64,000 bases of DNA from Filimonas effusa (GCF_004118675.1 NZ_SDHZ01000001.1:2418001-2482000), one strand, 5' to 3'. Positions 29,094 through 37,848 are shown, counted from the stretch's first letter. A program made the numbers and translations. The notes: generated by a model not told the origin, from the sequence alone.

Positions 29094-29148
29094 AAGTGCG
29101 ATACAAGTGCGATACAGGTGCGATACAAGTGCGATGCATCTGCGGTTA
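29094..29148. repeat. Tandem 11-base repeat, four copies plus a decayed fifth
   Basis: Units AAGTGCGATAC, AAGTGCGATAC, AGGTGCGATAC, AAGTGCGATGC, then ATCTGCGGTTA. It lies in the 393-base gap between the MFS start and the GH43 end (28897-29289). Apart from the features listed separately, I see nothing coding in the gap. Confidence 0.9.
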
Positions 29149-29209
29149 AGGTACACTCATGGTATACCTTTGGATAGTTGCTCGCCGGTCAAAAGCTATA
29201 ATAACAAAT

Positions 29210-29238
29210 GGGACCGGCCATTGCAATTGGCCAGTCCC
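29210..29238 (-). terminator. Terminator for the GH43 gene
   Basis: On the minus strand GGGACTGGCCA pairs with TGGCCGGTCCC (one wobble), followed by ATTTGTTATTAT. A second hairpin, GGCCCGG with CCGGGCC at about 29246-29270, lies between it and the gene end. Confidence 0.7.
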
Positions 29239-29289
29239 ATCTTCAGGCCCGGCGGGTATATAACCGGGCCGGCATTCATTTATCCTGTT

Positions 29290-30369
29290 CTACTTTTTCT
29301 TTTTAGCCCGATATTTTGCGGGGAGCTTTACAGGTTTAACGCCCTCATGCGTTGGTTGTACACGGACAATATGCCCTTGCTCATCAAATTTCATCACATC
29401 AATGCACACCTCCCTGTTGTAACCGGCCGAAGGCCCCATCTTAATTCCATCGGGATAAGAAAAGCGGTGATACACGATATACCATTTATCGCTATCGGGC
29501 AGTTGAAGTACAGAATGGTGGCCTGTACCATAAATACCTGCGGCGGTATCTTTAGCTATCACCAGGTTATCGTTGGGCATCACTATTTTACCCAGAGGGC
29601 CATCGGCAATACCATAATGCACCTGGTAGTCGGGGCTGCGCGTATCGTTCTGTGACCAGGAAAAGTAATATTTGCCATTGCGGTAGAAGACATAAGTTCC
29701 TTCGTTATAAGCCCTGCAGGGCGTGAGCAGTTTAGTGGTACCGGGTACCAACGATACCATATCTTCATTCAGTTCGGCACCGGCCATATATCCATTGCCC
29801 CAGTAGAAATAGCTTTTCCCGGTTTGCGGATCGGTAAAAACATCGGGATCAATCTGCTGGCCGCGGGTAACACCTTCGGGGAAACCTTCTATCAGGGGCT
29901 TTCCACTGTCTACAAACGGGCCGGCCGGATCATCGGCAACGGCAACGCCTATTTTTTTGGCAGCAGTAAAATAGTAGAAGTATTTATAAACGCCATTGAT
30001 CTTCTTTTCTATAATGCAGGGGGCCCAGGCATTTTCATGCGCCCATGTTACATCTTTTTTCAGATCGATAATCACCCCTTCATCTTTCCAGTCGGTAAGG
30101 TCCGTAGAAGAAAATACCTTGAAATAAGTTCCCGACCAGCCAGTAAACCCATCACTGGTAGGATAAATGTAAAACTTGCCTGTTTTATGGGAATATAAGA
30201 TATCCGGATCGGCATACAAACCTTTTAATGCAGGGTTATGACTGCCAGGTTTTTTAAGATTAACAGTCTGGGCAGAAGCAGTGGTAGCCTCCTGCGCCTG
30301 TAACGTGTTCATCCCCCCGCATAAGGCAGCCAGTAATAGTGAGGCAAACAATCTGGGTTTAGTGTTCAT
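29290..30369 (-). CDS. Secreted GH43 glycoside hydrolase (arabinan/xylan-active type)
   Basis: 359 residues from the ATG at 30369, which starts a signal peptide (MNTKPRLFASLLLAALCGG). It is a five-bladed GH43 propeller: base aspartate in LYADPDILY (D54), pKa-modulating aspartate in RGQQIDPDVF, and acid glutamate in YNEGTYVFY. Likely substrates are arabinan or arabinoxylan side chains; the family alone cannot say which. It follows the DUF5695-like gene on the same strand, with a gap of about 165 bases, and lies near the hexuronate genes. Confidence 0.92.
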   Translation of the reverse strand: MNTKPRLFASLLLAALCGGMNTLQAQEATTASAQTVNLKKPGSHNPALKGLYADPDILYSHKTGKFYIYPTSDGFTGWSGTYFKVFSSTDLTDWKDEGVIIDLKKDVTWAHENAWAPCIIEKKINGVYKYFYYFTAAKKIGVAVADDPAGPFVDSGKPLIEGFPEGVTRGQQIDPDVFTDPQTGKSYFYWGNGYMAGAELNEDMVSLVPGTTKLLTPCRAYNEGTYVFYRNGKYYFSWSQNDTRSPDYQVHYGIADGPLGKIVMPNDNLVIAKDTAAGIYGTGHHSVLQLPDSDKWYIVYHRFSYPDGIKMGPSAGYNREVCIDVMKFDEQGHIVRVQPTHEGVKPVKLPAKYRAKKKK

Positions 30370-30534
30370 GTGCAATCGCTTGATTTTAAAATTAGATTTC
30401 AATAGTACCCGGCATCCTCAACTTAAGCACACCAATTACCAGGCATGAAGCTAAGTGTTTTGTGATTCCCGATAAAAGTAAGTGTCATTTTAGGGGGCAA
30501 AGGGGGCCTTTTTAGGAATTATAGGGGGACGAAA

Positions 30535-33273
30535 TCACACAGGACGTAAAACCAGCTTAACGGCACCTTTCGTGAGCGGTATTATCCAGTTACCATTTTT
30601 AATGCTGTATTTACCTGCAGGTTCATATCCCGTTCTTCCTGTTACACTTGCCGGCTGTTCTATTTTTAAATAGGCGTTGGGTGTGGTATCAGCAGCACCA
30701 TCCAGGATGATGGTCACCTCTCCGCTCTTGACATTATAAGATACGTTATTGATAGTACCGGCGGCAAACGACAACCATAGTCCTGCCGGCGCCAGGTAAA
30801 CAGCATTACGCGAAGCGGTTGTGGGAGTCACTTCTACCCTATCTTTATTTTCTTTCAGGTTGCCACCAAAGGCCAGCCAACCCAGTTCTGCATTTTGTGT
30901 TATATAGGTAGCGCTGTTAACCGCGTATCCATAGAAACCTGAGCCATAATCGCCCGAAAGGCCGTCGTTCTCCAGCGTATTGGGAAACGAATGGAAGGCA
31001 CAGGGTGCAAACCCGTCTTCGGTAATGGTTGAGATACCTCCCAGCACACCGCCATAAGCTACCCTGAGCATATACAGATCATTGGGCTTACGCCTGTATT
31101 CCTGTAACAACGGGATGGCATTCAGCTCCGAACCGTAGTGATGGATCATGCGCTCGATGCGAGAAAGCTTACCGCCATACAGGAAATCCCAATAGCGGCG
31201 GGCATTGCCGTTATAAGCCCAGCTGGGTACCGAGGGGGTATATGCGAGGATGGCCTTAATAGTAACTTCTGCCTTATCAACGAAACCGAAGAACAGCGAC
31301 CATACATATACCTCTTCCTGTCCCGTAGAATCCCAGGGCATTTCGCTCCCGAAAGGATATTCCAGCTTACTCCAGTGAATCGCTCTCTTCTTCATTTCCG
31401 CCTCCAGCGTTTCTGCTTCTTTCGTCATGCCCTCAGCTTTCAGGTCTTTTAAGATCAACAGGAAAACAGAGCCCTCCATCTGCCCGAACTGCGCGTAATA
31501 AGGCGCATGTTCTACCATAGCCATAGCAGTATGAAAAGCATTTGACAAATACCAGTTCCAGCTATGGTTTGTGACCATTTGAGTGTGATATTTCGCCAGC
31601 CGGTATAATACCCAATGCGCGGCCGCCACATGCGGATAGTTATAGGAACGTTCTATCGATTCCGCTTCTTTACGCGGCCATGCCGACCATGTTTTGAAAT
31701 TGATATCGGCGCTATAAGTGCCGGGCGGCATCAGTGCAGGTTCGTAGTAAAACAGGCTCTTGCGTACGCCATATTTTTTATCGCCGCTGCTTAATTGTAT
31801 ATGTCCCCAAAGCGTTTGATCTACAAACGACTCCAGCTTACGGACCTGTGTTTTATCGGGCAATACCAATTGCTTCATGGTAGCGCCCAGCCAGCCGCCG
31901 GCGCCTCCTTCATCACTTAAACCCGCGATCCATGCACGGTTATCCTGGGTTACCTGCTGTTTCTTTTCATTATCATAACTTATCACGGAAGGACTGCGAT
32001 GGAAGGTATCGTTATTGTTCACATACCATTGCTGGTTGGTAAGAAAATTACCATAATCACGGATCACTTCTTTTTCCGGTTTAATCACTTTATACTGGAT
32101 CGTTTGCACCAATCCATCTTCATAAGTTACCGTAAGTCTTGCACGGCCCCAGGCGATCCCCTTTACATCAAAGGCAGTCCATTGCCGATGAGGGGCTTTC
32201 GCCGCCTTTACCTGCAAAGCATTTGCAGGGCTCACCTCAACAGATCGTACCCTGGCTTTATATTGCAGGAACAGCCTGGCATTTACATCCTGTGGCAGTA
32301 CATATCCTGGTATGCCCACTGCCAGCGGACGCTGGTGTGCTGCCAATGCGGCTTCAATATCCTTAGGCCCGCCGCAAAGCACCAGCTGAACGCCATAACT
32401 GCGGCTTTCCCCGGGTTTTAAGACAGCGGATGAAGGTTCGTTCCAGGGATTTGTTTTTTTCCATTCCGTTTCTGCATAGGCCTTGCTATGCACCATCCAT
32501 TCATAAAAACCTTCGAAGACAATGCCACGTGGTGTAGGATCGTCCAATAAGGGATTATATGCTTCAAATGGTGTTTTCCCGAAAGGCAATACCAGTAAAG
32601 AGGGCTTTTCGCCACTAAGCCTGGTTACCTGCAAATAACCCGCATCCCTGCCGGTATAGGGGTCATAAAATACATTGCTGGCATGCGCCTGTTCCAGGCT
32701 TTTTCCTTCGAGCAGGTTATTGAAGATCATGGGAATTCCTAAAGCTCCTATTTCTACCGTTGCATTTGTTTTATTGGTTAATTCGAAACGAAGTACCAGT
32801 ACATTATTTTCAAGCTGCCAGTAGCGCTTCACCTGCACAGGAATAGAACCGGGCAGCGTAGCCGACAGATCGGCCGCCGCCAGCACATTACCGCCTGCTG
32901 CCAGCGCCTGCACCGGCTTACGATCGGCCGCAGTGGCGTAATTGATCCAGTCACCGCCGCCACTGCGTAACCTCAGGTTCAGGTCTCCCAGATGATACAT
33001 GCCATTGCTGCTGCGCACCTTTATGCTGTCGCCGGGCGTAAAATCGAAGCCAGGGAGCATAACAGGTTTTAAAGCCGCTACTGTTTGCGACGACTTCACA
33101 AGTGACAAAAGAAACGAAGGTGTTTTAAATTCCGTTACCCCCTGCTCCCATCCAAGTGTAGCGGAACGTTGTGCCAGCCGCTGCCAGGGAGATTGCTGTG
33201 CCACTGTTGCAACCGGGAACATTCCAATGAAGCCTGCACAGGCTGCAAACACAAGTATTCTCTTTAGTAACAT
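30535..33273 (-). CDS. Large secreted DUF5695-like protein, probable carbohydrate-active enzyme
   Basis: 912 residues with a signal peptide (RILVFAACAGFIGMFPVATVA). The N-terminal part is beta-rich and resembles a galactose-mutarotase-type sandwich (YWQLENNVLVLRFELTNKTN). The middle and C-terminal part is helical and aromatic-rich (KYHTQMVTNHSWNWYLSNAF, about 570-590), like an (alpha/alpha)6 barrel. I recall this layout as DUF5695. With GH43 downstream, a role in polysaccharide breakdown is likely, but no catalytic residues can be named. Confidence 0.72.
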   Translation of the reverse strand: MLLKRILVFAACAGFIGMFPVATVAQQSPWQRLAQRSATLGWEQGVTEFKTPSFLLSLVKSSQTVAALKPVMLPGFDFTPGDSIKVRSSNGMYHLGDLNLRLRSGGGDWINYATAADRKPVQALAAGGNVLAAADLSATLPGSIPVQVKRYWQLENNVLVLRFELTNKTNATVEIGALGIPMIFNNLLEGKSLEQAHASNVFYDPYTGRDAGYLQVTRLSGEKPSLLVLPFGKTPFEAYNPLLDDPTPRGIVFEGFYEWMVHSKAYAETEWKKTNPWNEPSSAVLKPGESRSYGVQLVLCGGPKDIEAALAAHQRPLAVGIPGYVLPQDVNARLFLQYKARVRSVEVSPANALQVKAAKAPHRQWTAFDVKGIAWGRARLTVTYEDGLVQTIQYKVIKPEKEVIRDYGNFLTNQQWYVNNNDTFHRSPSVISYDNEKKQQVTQDNRAWIAGLSDEGGAGGWLGATMKQLVLPDKTQVRKLESFVDQTLWGHIQLSSGDKKYGVRKSLFYYEPALMPPGTYSADINFKTWSAWPRKEAESIERSYNYPHVAAAHWVLYRLAKYHTQMVTNHSWNWYLSNAFHTAMAMVEHAPYYAQFGQMEGSVFLLILKDLKAEGMTKEAETLEAEMKKRAIHWSKLEYPFGSEMPWDSTGQEEVYVWSLFFGFVDKAEVTIKAILAYTPSVPSWAYNGNARRYWDFLYGGKLSRIERMIHHYGSELNAIPLLQEYRRKPNDLYMLRVAYGGVLGGISTITEDGFAPCAFHSFPNTLENDGLSGDYGSGFYGYAVNSATYITQNAELGWLAFGGNLKENKDRVEVTPTTASRNAVYLAPAGLWLSFAAGTINNVSYNVKSGEVTIILDGAADTTPNAYLKIEQPASVTGRTGYEPAGKYSIKNGNWIIPLTKGAVKLVLRPV

Positions 33274-33377
33274 GCCTCTGTTTTTTAATATACAATAGTA
33301 GCAAAAGCCATCTTACACGAAACTACCAGAAACATACAGCGGCTGATGAATGATTTTTAATAAGTTCTGGGCTGATA

Positions 33378-33887
33378 TTAACTGATTAATTTATCTACTT
33401 CCGCAGCAATGATATTCAGCCACTCTTTACGGTATTTATCTAATCCCGGATCAGGAATGTAACCGCCGATATTAGGGCCATACTCGAAATAGAACTTCCG
33501 GTAAGCATCTTCATAAATAATGCAGGCAGTGCTATCGCCGCATATCATTGGCGGCACAAACTTTAATCGTTCTTCTTTTTTTACAGCACCGGTTTTCAGA
33601 TAATGAGGATATAAAAATATTTTACTGCCACTTAGTTTCCCTTTAGCCATTACACTATCATGCTTTATCAGCCAGTAGACAGTATCCTTCGTATTTTGTA
33701 CTATTACAATGCTGGTAAAAGAAACTGCCCGGGCCGGCATATAAACAAGCAACCTGTTCCCGTTTCGCTTCACATCTTTTACAATGGTATTCACCGCATG
33801 CTGATCGAAGAAGTTTCCGGCTTTTATAAAGCCGGTTTGGCAAAATACATGAAGTGGGAAAAGCGACAGTATTATCAGGCTTTTCAT
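33378..33887 (-). CDS. Hypothetical secreted protein
   Basis: 169 residues. A short signal peptide (MKSLIILSLFPLHVFCQ) precedes a soluble domain with many lysines and aromatic residues (YEDAYRKFYFEYGPNIGGY, about 124-142). I do not recognise the family. It follows the AhpD-like gene by 34 bases on the same strand, so they may be co-transcribed. Confidence 0.65.
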   Translation of the reverse strand: MKSLIILSLFPLHVFCQTGFIKAGNFFDQHAVNTIVKDVKRNGNRLLVYMPARAVSFTSIVIVQNTKDTVYWLIKHDSVMAKGKLSGSKIFLYPHYLKTGAVKKEERLKFVPPMICGDSTACIIYEDAYRKFYFEYGPNIGGYIPDPGLDKYRKEWLNIIAAEVDKLIS

Positions 33888-33921
33888 ACAATCGTTATTT
33901 TATTCACAAAGTTAGCTATTG

Positions 33922-34227
33922 CTATACAGCCTGATCGTAAGCCTCCAGTGCAGCAGGCAAACAATTTACCACACCTTTCAACCCGCAAACAGTAAGCGTG
34001 ATAAGAATTGTGTCTTTGATTTCGTCGCGTGTGGCGCCAAGTTTTTTTGCCATCTGCACGTGAAAATAAACGGCTGTAGTTTCGCCCATCGCCGCTTTAA
34101 TGCCTATATACACCAGTTGTTTTGTTTTGCCATCCAGCCCCTGCGAAGCTTTTAACGATTCTACCAATCCATCAAAGGCTTCGGCCACTGCGGGCGCTTC
34201 TTTTTGAAAGAGTTCAATGGGATTCAT
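33922..34227 (-). CDS. Carboxymuconolactone decarboxylase / AhpD-like protein without redox cysteines
   Basis: 101 residues from the ATG at 34227. The AhpD-like helical fold is visible: KTKQLVYIGIKAAMGETTAV, then YFHVQMAKKLGATRDEIKDT. The conserved histidine (YFHV) is kept, but the CxxC cysteines usually found just before it are absent (sequence GETTAVYFH). So a thiol peroxidase reductase role is unlikely. Possibly a decarboxylase-like or structural member. It lies about 185 bases downstream of the mannonate oxidoreductase gene. Confidence 0.82.
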   Translation of the reverse strand: MNPIELFQKEAPAVAEAFDGLVESLKASQGLDGKTKQLVYIGIKAAMGETTAVYFHVQMAKKLGATRDEIKDTILITLTVCGLKGVVNCLPAALEAYDQAV

Positions 34228-34322
34228 TTTTTTTGATAAAGCTACTTCAGAAAAAACTTGACGGGGCATTCTTTCTTTCCGTTTGTCCCTATTCCGGCGC
34301 CTGGGTTACCCACAAAAAAATA

Positions 34323-34372
34323 CAGATCATTTATATGGGGTCCATTTTTACATGCGCCCACAAAATGATCTG
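34323..34372. repeat. Perfect 10-base inverted repeat with a 30-base spacer
   Basis: CAGATCATTT (34323-34332) and AAATGATCTG (34363-34372) lie in the gap between the SDR stop and the AhpD-like start. There is no T-run, so it is not a normal terminator. Confidence 0.6.
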
Positions 34373-34411
34373 CACTATTTTCCAGCGGGTAGCGTTACCC
34401 GCAATTCTATT

Positions 34412-35227
34412 TTACACGCCGCTAAAAGCAGTGAAGCCACCATCTACGGGCAAAATAACACCGGTAATAAAGCTCGCCGCACCGGAACACAGGAACTGAA
34501 CGGCGCCATTTAATTCGGAGATATCGCCGAAACGTTTCATCGGTGTTTTGGCCAGCACCTTTATACTTCTGTCGGTATAACTTCCATCGGGGTTAATAAG
34601 CACGGCACGATTCTGATCACCGATAAAGAAGCCGGGAGCAATGGCATTCACCCTTACGCCTTCGCCAAATTTCTGCGCCATTTCAGTTGCCATCCATTGT
34701 GTAAAAATATTAACGCCTGTTTTAGCTACAGAATAGCCCGGCACACGGGTAATAGCTGAATAGGTAGCCATAGAAGAAATATTGATGATGCTGCCTTTCC
34801 CCTGTTTCGCCATCACTTCTCCAAAGGCAAGACAAGGATACACGGTGCCATTGAGGTTAAGATCGGTCACCTTTTCCCAATCCTCTATTTTCATATCGAA
34901 AACAGTTTGATCTACCGTTAACGTAGCGCCGGGAATATTGCCACCCGCGCAGTTCACCAGTATATCTATTGAACCCCATTTTTCACTTATTTCAACAGCC
35001 AGCTTTTTCAGATTGTCAAGATCCAGTACGTTACCGGCAACACCAATAACATCTTCATGGATCTGTTTCAGCTCCTGCACCCTATTGTCGAGGTTTTCCT
35101 GGCGGATATCCATAGCTACCAGTTTGGCGCCTGCTTTCATAAGACTGGAAGAGATACTGCCGCCAAGTACACCACCGGCACCTGTTACCACGGCTACTTT
35201 GCCTTTAATATTGAACATCGATTCCAT
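34412..35227 (-). CDS. SDR-family D-mannonate oxidoreductase (fructuronate reductase)
   Basis: Interconverts D-fructuronate and D-mannonate with NAD(H) in glucuronate breakdown. 271 residues: Rossmann motif VVTGAGGVLGGSISS at 13-27, NCAGG for the conserved NAG, catalytic serine in NISSMATYSA, and YSVAK for the Tyr/Lys pair. The stretch KTPMKRFGDISELNGAVQFL is typical of the SDR-type mannonate oxidoreductases of Bacteroidota, which replace UxuB. It starts 11 bases after the uxuA stop, which settles the assignment. Confidence 0.9.
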   Translation of the reverse strand: MESMFNIKGKVAVVTGAGGVLGGSISSSLMKAGAKLVAMDIRQENLDNRVQELKQIHEDVIGVAGNVLDLDNLKKLAVEISEKWGSIDILVNCAGGNIPGATLTVDQTVFDMKIEDWEKVTDLNLNGTVYPCLAFGEVMAKQGKGSIINISSMATYSAITRVPGYSVAKTGVNIFTQWMATEMAQKFGEGVRVNAIAPGFFIGDQNRAVLINPDGSYTDRSIKVLAKTPMKRFGDISELNGAVQFLCSGAASFITGVILPVDGGFTAFSGV

Positions 35228-35238
35228 ATTGCAAGTTT

Positions 35239-36444
35239 TTATTGATATAACATTCTTTCAATTCCCATTTCAAGACCTGTGATTTCAGCAAGGCCTTTCA
35301 TACGGCCTACCAGCGGATACCCGGGATTGCTCTCACGACTAAAATCGTCGAGGATCTTCAATCCATGATCGGGACGGAAAGGCATTCGCAGATCGCTGCG
35401 GCCTGCCTCCCTGCGCCGTTTCTGCTCTTCAAGCAAAGCTTTGAGCACTGCATACATATCCACTACCCCTTCGAGATGTGCAGATTCATAAAAGCTTCGG
35501 CCACCAAGGCTGATGATATTGCGGAGATGTACAAAATGAATACGTTCGGCAAACTTTTTAGCAATAGCTACCAGGTCGTTATCCTCACGAACAGATAACG
35601 ATCCGCTGCAAAAAGTAAGACCATTGTTTACAGAGGGACAGGCAGAGAAGATCCATTCAAAATCTTCCATCGTGCTCGCAATCCTTGGCAGTCCCAGTAA
35701 AGGGAATGGCGGATCGTCCGGATGAATACACATGCGGATCCCCAGCTCTTCCGCTACGGGGATAATATCGTTGAGAAATAAAGCAAGATGGTTTCTGAGT
35801 GTATGTGTGTCAATGGTATCGTAACGCTTCAGGTAGTCGAGAAACACCTGTTTGTAATTATGCACATTGCCAACGGTGCCATTGATAAATCCTTGCGTAA
35901 CAACTATAATGTTGTAAGCGAGGTTATTCTTTTCTTCTTCCGTCATTTTACCGATCAGTTCCTTTGCCGCAGCCAATACTTCGGGAGCATAATCCTTTTC
36001 CGCGCCCGGCCTTTCCAGGATATAAACATCAAATGCGGCAAAGGTTTCGTAGTGAAAGAGCATGGATTCTGCACCGCGCTGGTTTACAAAATGCAGGTCA
36101 GTTCTGGCCCAGTCGAGTACCGGCATAAAATTGTAACAAATGGTATCTATACCACATGCCGCCAGGTTCCTCATGGAGGTAATGTAGTTACGTACCAGTT
36201 CCTCCCTTTCGGGACCGTTGGTTTTTATGCCCTCCGTAACAGGCAGGCTCTCCACCACGCTCCAGCGCATACCATGTTTTTCGATCTCCTCCTTAACAAG
36301 CTGAATTTCTTCTACGGGCCAAACGGCGCCTCCTTTGATATGGTGTAAGGCTGTTACAATACCTTCTACACCAAATTGTTTGAGTTGGGCCAGGGTCACT
36401 TTATCGTTTTTACCGAACCAGCGCCATGTTTTTTCCAAAGACAT
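35239..36444 (-). CDS. uxuA: D-mannonate dehydratase
   Basis: Dehydrates D-mannonate to 2-keto-3-deoxygluconate, the step after the mannonate oxidoreductase. 401 residues of TIM-barrel type. Recognised from LEKTWRWFGKNDKVTLAQLK at the start, VEGIVTALHHIKGGAVWP, the metal-site stretch MCIHPDDPPFPLLGLPRI, and FVHLRNI, with DHGLKILDD near the end. First gene of the unit; its promoter and operator are described next. Together with GH43, it points to use of hemicellulose or pectin sugars. Confidence 0.96.
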   Translation of the reverse strand: MSLEKTWRWFGKNDKVTLAQLKQFGVEGIVTALHHIKGGAVWPVEEIQLVKEEIEKHGMRWSVVESLPVTEGIKTNGPEREELVRNYITSMRNLAACGIDTICYNFMPVLDWARTDLHFVNQRGAESMLFHYETFAAFDVYILERPGAEKDYAPEVLAAAKELIGKMTEEEKNNLAYNIIVVTQGFINGTVGNVHNYKQVFLDYLKRYDTIDTHTLRNHLALFLNDIIPVAEELGIRMCIHPDDPPFPLLGLPRIASTMEDFEWIFSACPSVNNGLTFCSGSLSVREDNDLVAIAKKFAERIHFVHLRNIISLGGRSFYESAHLEGVVDMYAVLKALLEEQKRRREAGRSDLRMPFRPDHGLKILDDFSRESNPGYPLVGRMKGLAEITGLEMGIERMLYQ

Positions 36445-36479
36445 AGACTATTGTTTTATGGCTGAGCAATAAGACACGC

Positions 36480-36510
36480 CAAATGTAACCGTTTTCATTT
36501 TTATTGCAAA
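36480..36510 (-). promoter_or_regulatory. Bacteroidota-type promoter of uxuA
   Basis: On the minus strand TTTG (36507-36510) is followed by exactly 19 bases and then TACATTTG (36480-36487). Both match the TTTG-N19-TAnnTTTG consensus in full. It lies 36 bases before the uxuA ATG. Confidence 0.8.
36483..36498. promoter_or_regulatory. LacI/CcpA-type operator overlapping the uxuA -7 element
   Basis: ATGTAACCGTTTTCAT fits every fixed position of the cre pattern WTGNAANCGNWNNCAW. LacI-family regulators bind such sites. The overlap with the -7 element means a bound repressor would block RNA polymerase. The regulator gene is not in the window. The rest of the 377-base gap (36445-36821) shows only the clpS promoter. 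Confidence 0.65.
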
Positions 36511-36809
36511 ATAATATCTCTCAGACGCAGCCTTTCGGCGAAATGGCAATATTAAAAGGGAGAAACAGATACTTTTTAAAATAGCAACCGATTGCAAAAA
36601 GTAAATCTCCGAAGAGGGATCCCAGTTTTTGCTTTCCCAATCCGGCAAAGTGGCCGGGCCGACTTACTTAATACATCATTTCTTTGCGTTAAAACGGCCA
36701 TAACAGCCAGACGTTACACGATTCGCGCCAATTACCGGTGCGGAAGCTGCGGATCGCCCCAACTGATGAGATTTTTGCGCTAAAAGCTTACAGTTGACGG
36801 GGAATGCAA

Positions 36810-36817
36810 TAATTTTG
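36810..36817 (+). promoter_or_regulatory. Putative -7 element TAATTTTG of clpS
   Basis: Exact TAnnTTTG ending five bases before the clpS ATG. No TTTG at the usual distance upstream (TTAC near 36788-36791 is the closest). If used, the mRNA would start at or next to the ATG. Confidence 0.4.
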
Positions 36818-36821
36818 GCAT

Positions 36822-37133
36822 ATGATCACCTTTATTGCACATACCCAAGTAAGGCCTGAAGAAGAAGAAGACGTTGCAGTACTGACTGATACAGATGCTC
36901 CCTGGTCATTGATCGTCTGGAATGATGAAGTGAACACATTTGACTGGGTGATAGAAACGCTGGTTGATATATGCGGACACTCCGAAGAACAAGCCGAGCA
37001 GTGTGCCCTTATGATTCACTTCAAAGGTAAATACGCCGTAAAAAATGGCGACTATGATACTTTAAAACCTATGTGCGATGCCATCACCGACAGAGGCATC
37101 GGCGCCACTATAGAAACGGTTGCTCACCGTTAA
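36822..37133 (+). CDS. clpS: ATP-dependent Clp protease adaptor ClpS
   Basis: Delivers N-degron proteins to ClpAP/ClpCP. 103 residues. The ClpS core is clear: WSLIVWNDEVNTFDWVIETL (the Asn-Asp pair that contacts the N-terminal amino group of the substrate), then GHSEEQAEQCALMIHFKGKY with the binding-pocket histidine, then GIGATIE. The first 25 residues form a flexible acidic extension. The next gene is aat, 12 bases downstream, which makes the two-step N-end rule pathway. Confidence 0.95.
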   Translation: MITFIAHTQVRPEEEEDVAVLTDTDAPWSLIVWNDEVNTFDWVIETLVDICGHSEEQAEQCALMIHFKGKYAVKNGDYDTLKPMCDAITDRGIGATIETVAHR

Positions 37134-37145
37134 AAATACTGCAGG

Positions 37146-37796
37146 ATGCCGTTGCATGTGTTAGACGATCGTTTATGGTTCCCTCCTGTTGCATCCGCCC
37201 TGGAAGACGGATTGCTGGCCGTTGGCGGAGACCTCAGTGAAGAACGCCTCCTTCTGGCTTACCGGAAGGGCATTTTCCCCTGGTTCGAAGGCAGTGTTCC
37301 TTTATGGTGGAGTCCCGATCCGCGTTTTGTTTTATTTCCTGAAGCGCTGAAAATCAGTAAAAGCATGAAGGTTTTACTGAACAGAGATGCATTTGAGTTT
37401 AAAGTGAACACAGCATTCAATGAAGTGATCCGCAACTGCCAGCAGGTAGAACGCGAGGGACAGGACGGCACCTGGATCACTAATGAAGTGGAAGACGCTT
37501 ATAACAATCTCCATGAAAAAGGCTATGCACACAGTGCCGAAGCGTGGCTCAACGGCGAACTGGTAGGTGGCCTATATGGCATTAGGATGGGCAACCTGTT
37601 CTTTGGCGAAAGCATGTTCAGTCATGTCAGCAATGCCAGCAAATACGCCTTCATCAAATATGTGCAGCTCCTCATAAGCGAAAACGTAAAACTGATCGAT
37701 TGCCAGGTTTATACTTCACACCTCGAAAGCCTTGGCGCCGTTATGATTCCGCGGGAGGAATTTATCGAGAGCATAGAGGGTTTAACAGAACAGTAA
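37146..37796 (+). CDS. aat: Leucyl/phenylalanyl-tRNA--protein transferase
   Basis: Adds Leu or Phe from charged tRNA to N-terminal Lys/Arg and so creates the signals read by ClpS. 216 residues. Family blocks: LWFPPVASALEDGLLAVGGD, ERLLLAYRKGIFPWFEG, PLWWSPDPRFVLFPE, GYAHSAEAWLNGELVGGLYG and NLFFGESMFSH. The terminal LIDCQVYTSHLESLGA is also typical. Operon with clpS. Length is usual. Confidence 0.96.
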   Translation: MPLHVLDDRLWFPPVASALEDGLLAVGGDLSEERLLLAYRKGIFPWFEGSVPLWWSPDPRFVLFPEALKISKSMKVLLNRDAFEFKVNTAFNEVIRNCQQVEREGQDGTWITNEVEDAYNNLHEKGYAHSAEAWLNGELVGGLYGIRMGNLFFGESMFSHVSNASKYAFIKYVQLLISENVKLIDCQVYTSHLESLGAVMIPREEFIESIEGLTEQ

Positions 37797-37821
37797 AAGC
37801 TATAGGACAATGGCAGTTTAC

Positions 37822-37848
37822 AAAAAAGAGCTGCCCGAACGGGGCAGC
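37822..37848 (-). terminator. Terminator for the OmpA-like gene
   Basis: On the minus strand GCTGCCCCGTTCGGGCAGC forms a stem, followed by TC and six T. It is about 80 bases beyond the OmpA stop and close to the aat end, so it may serve both strands weakly. Confidence 0.75.

Noticed and set aside
36448-36648. 66-residue frame on the minus strand upstream of uxuA
   Set aside because: It covers the uxuA promoter and operator and has no protein-like features.
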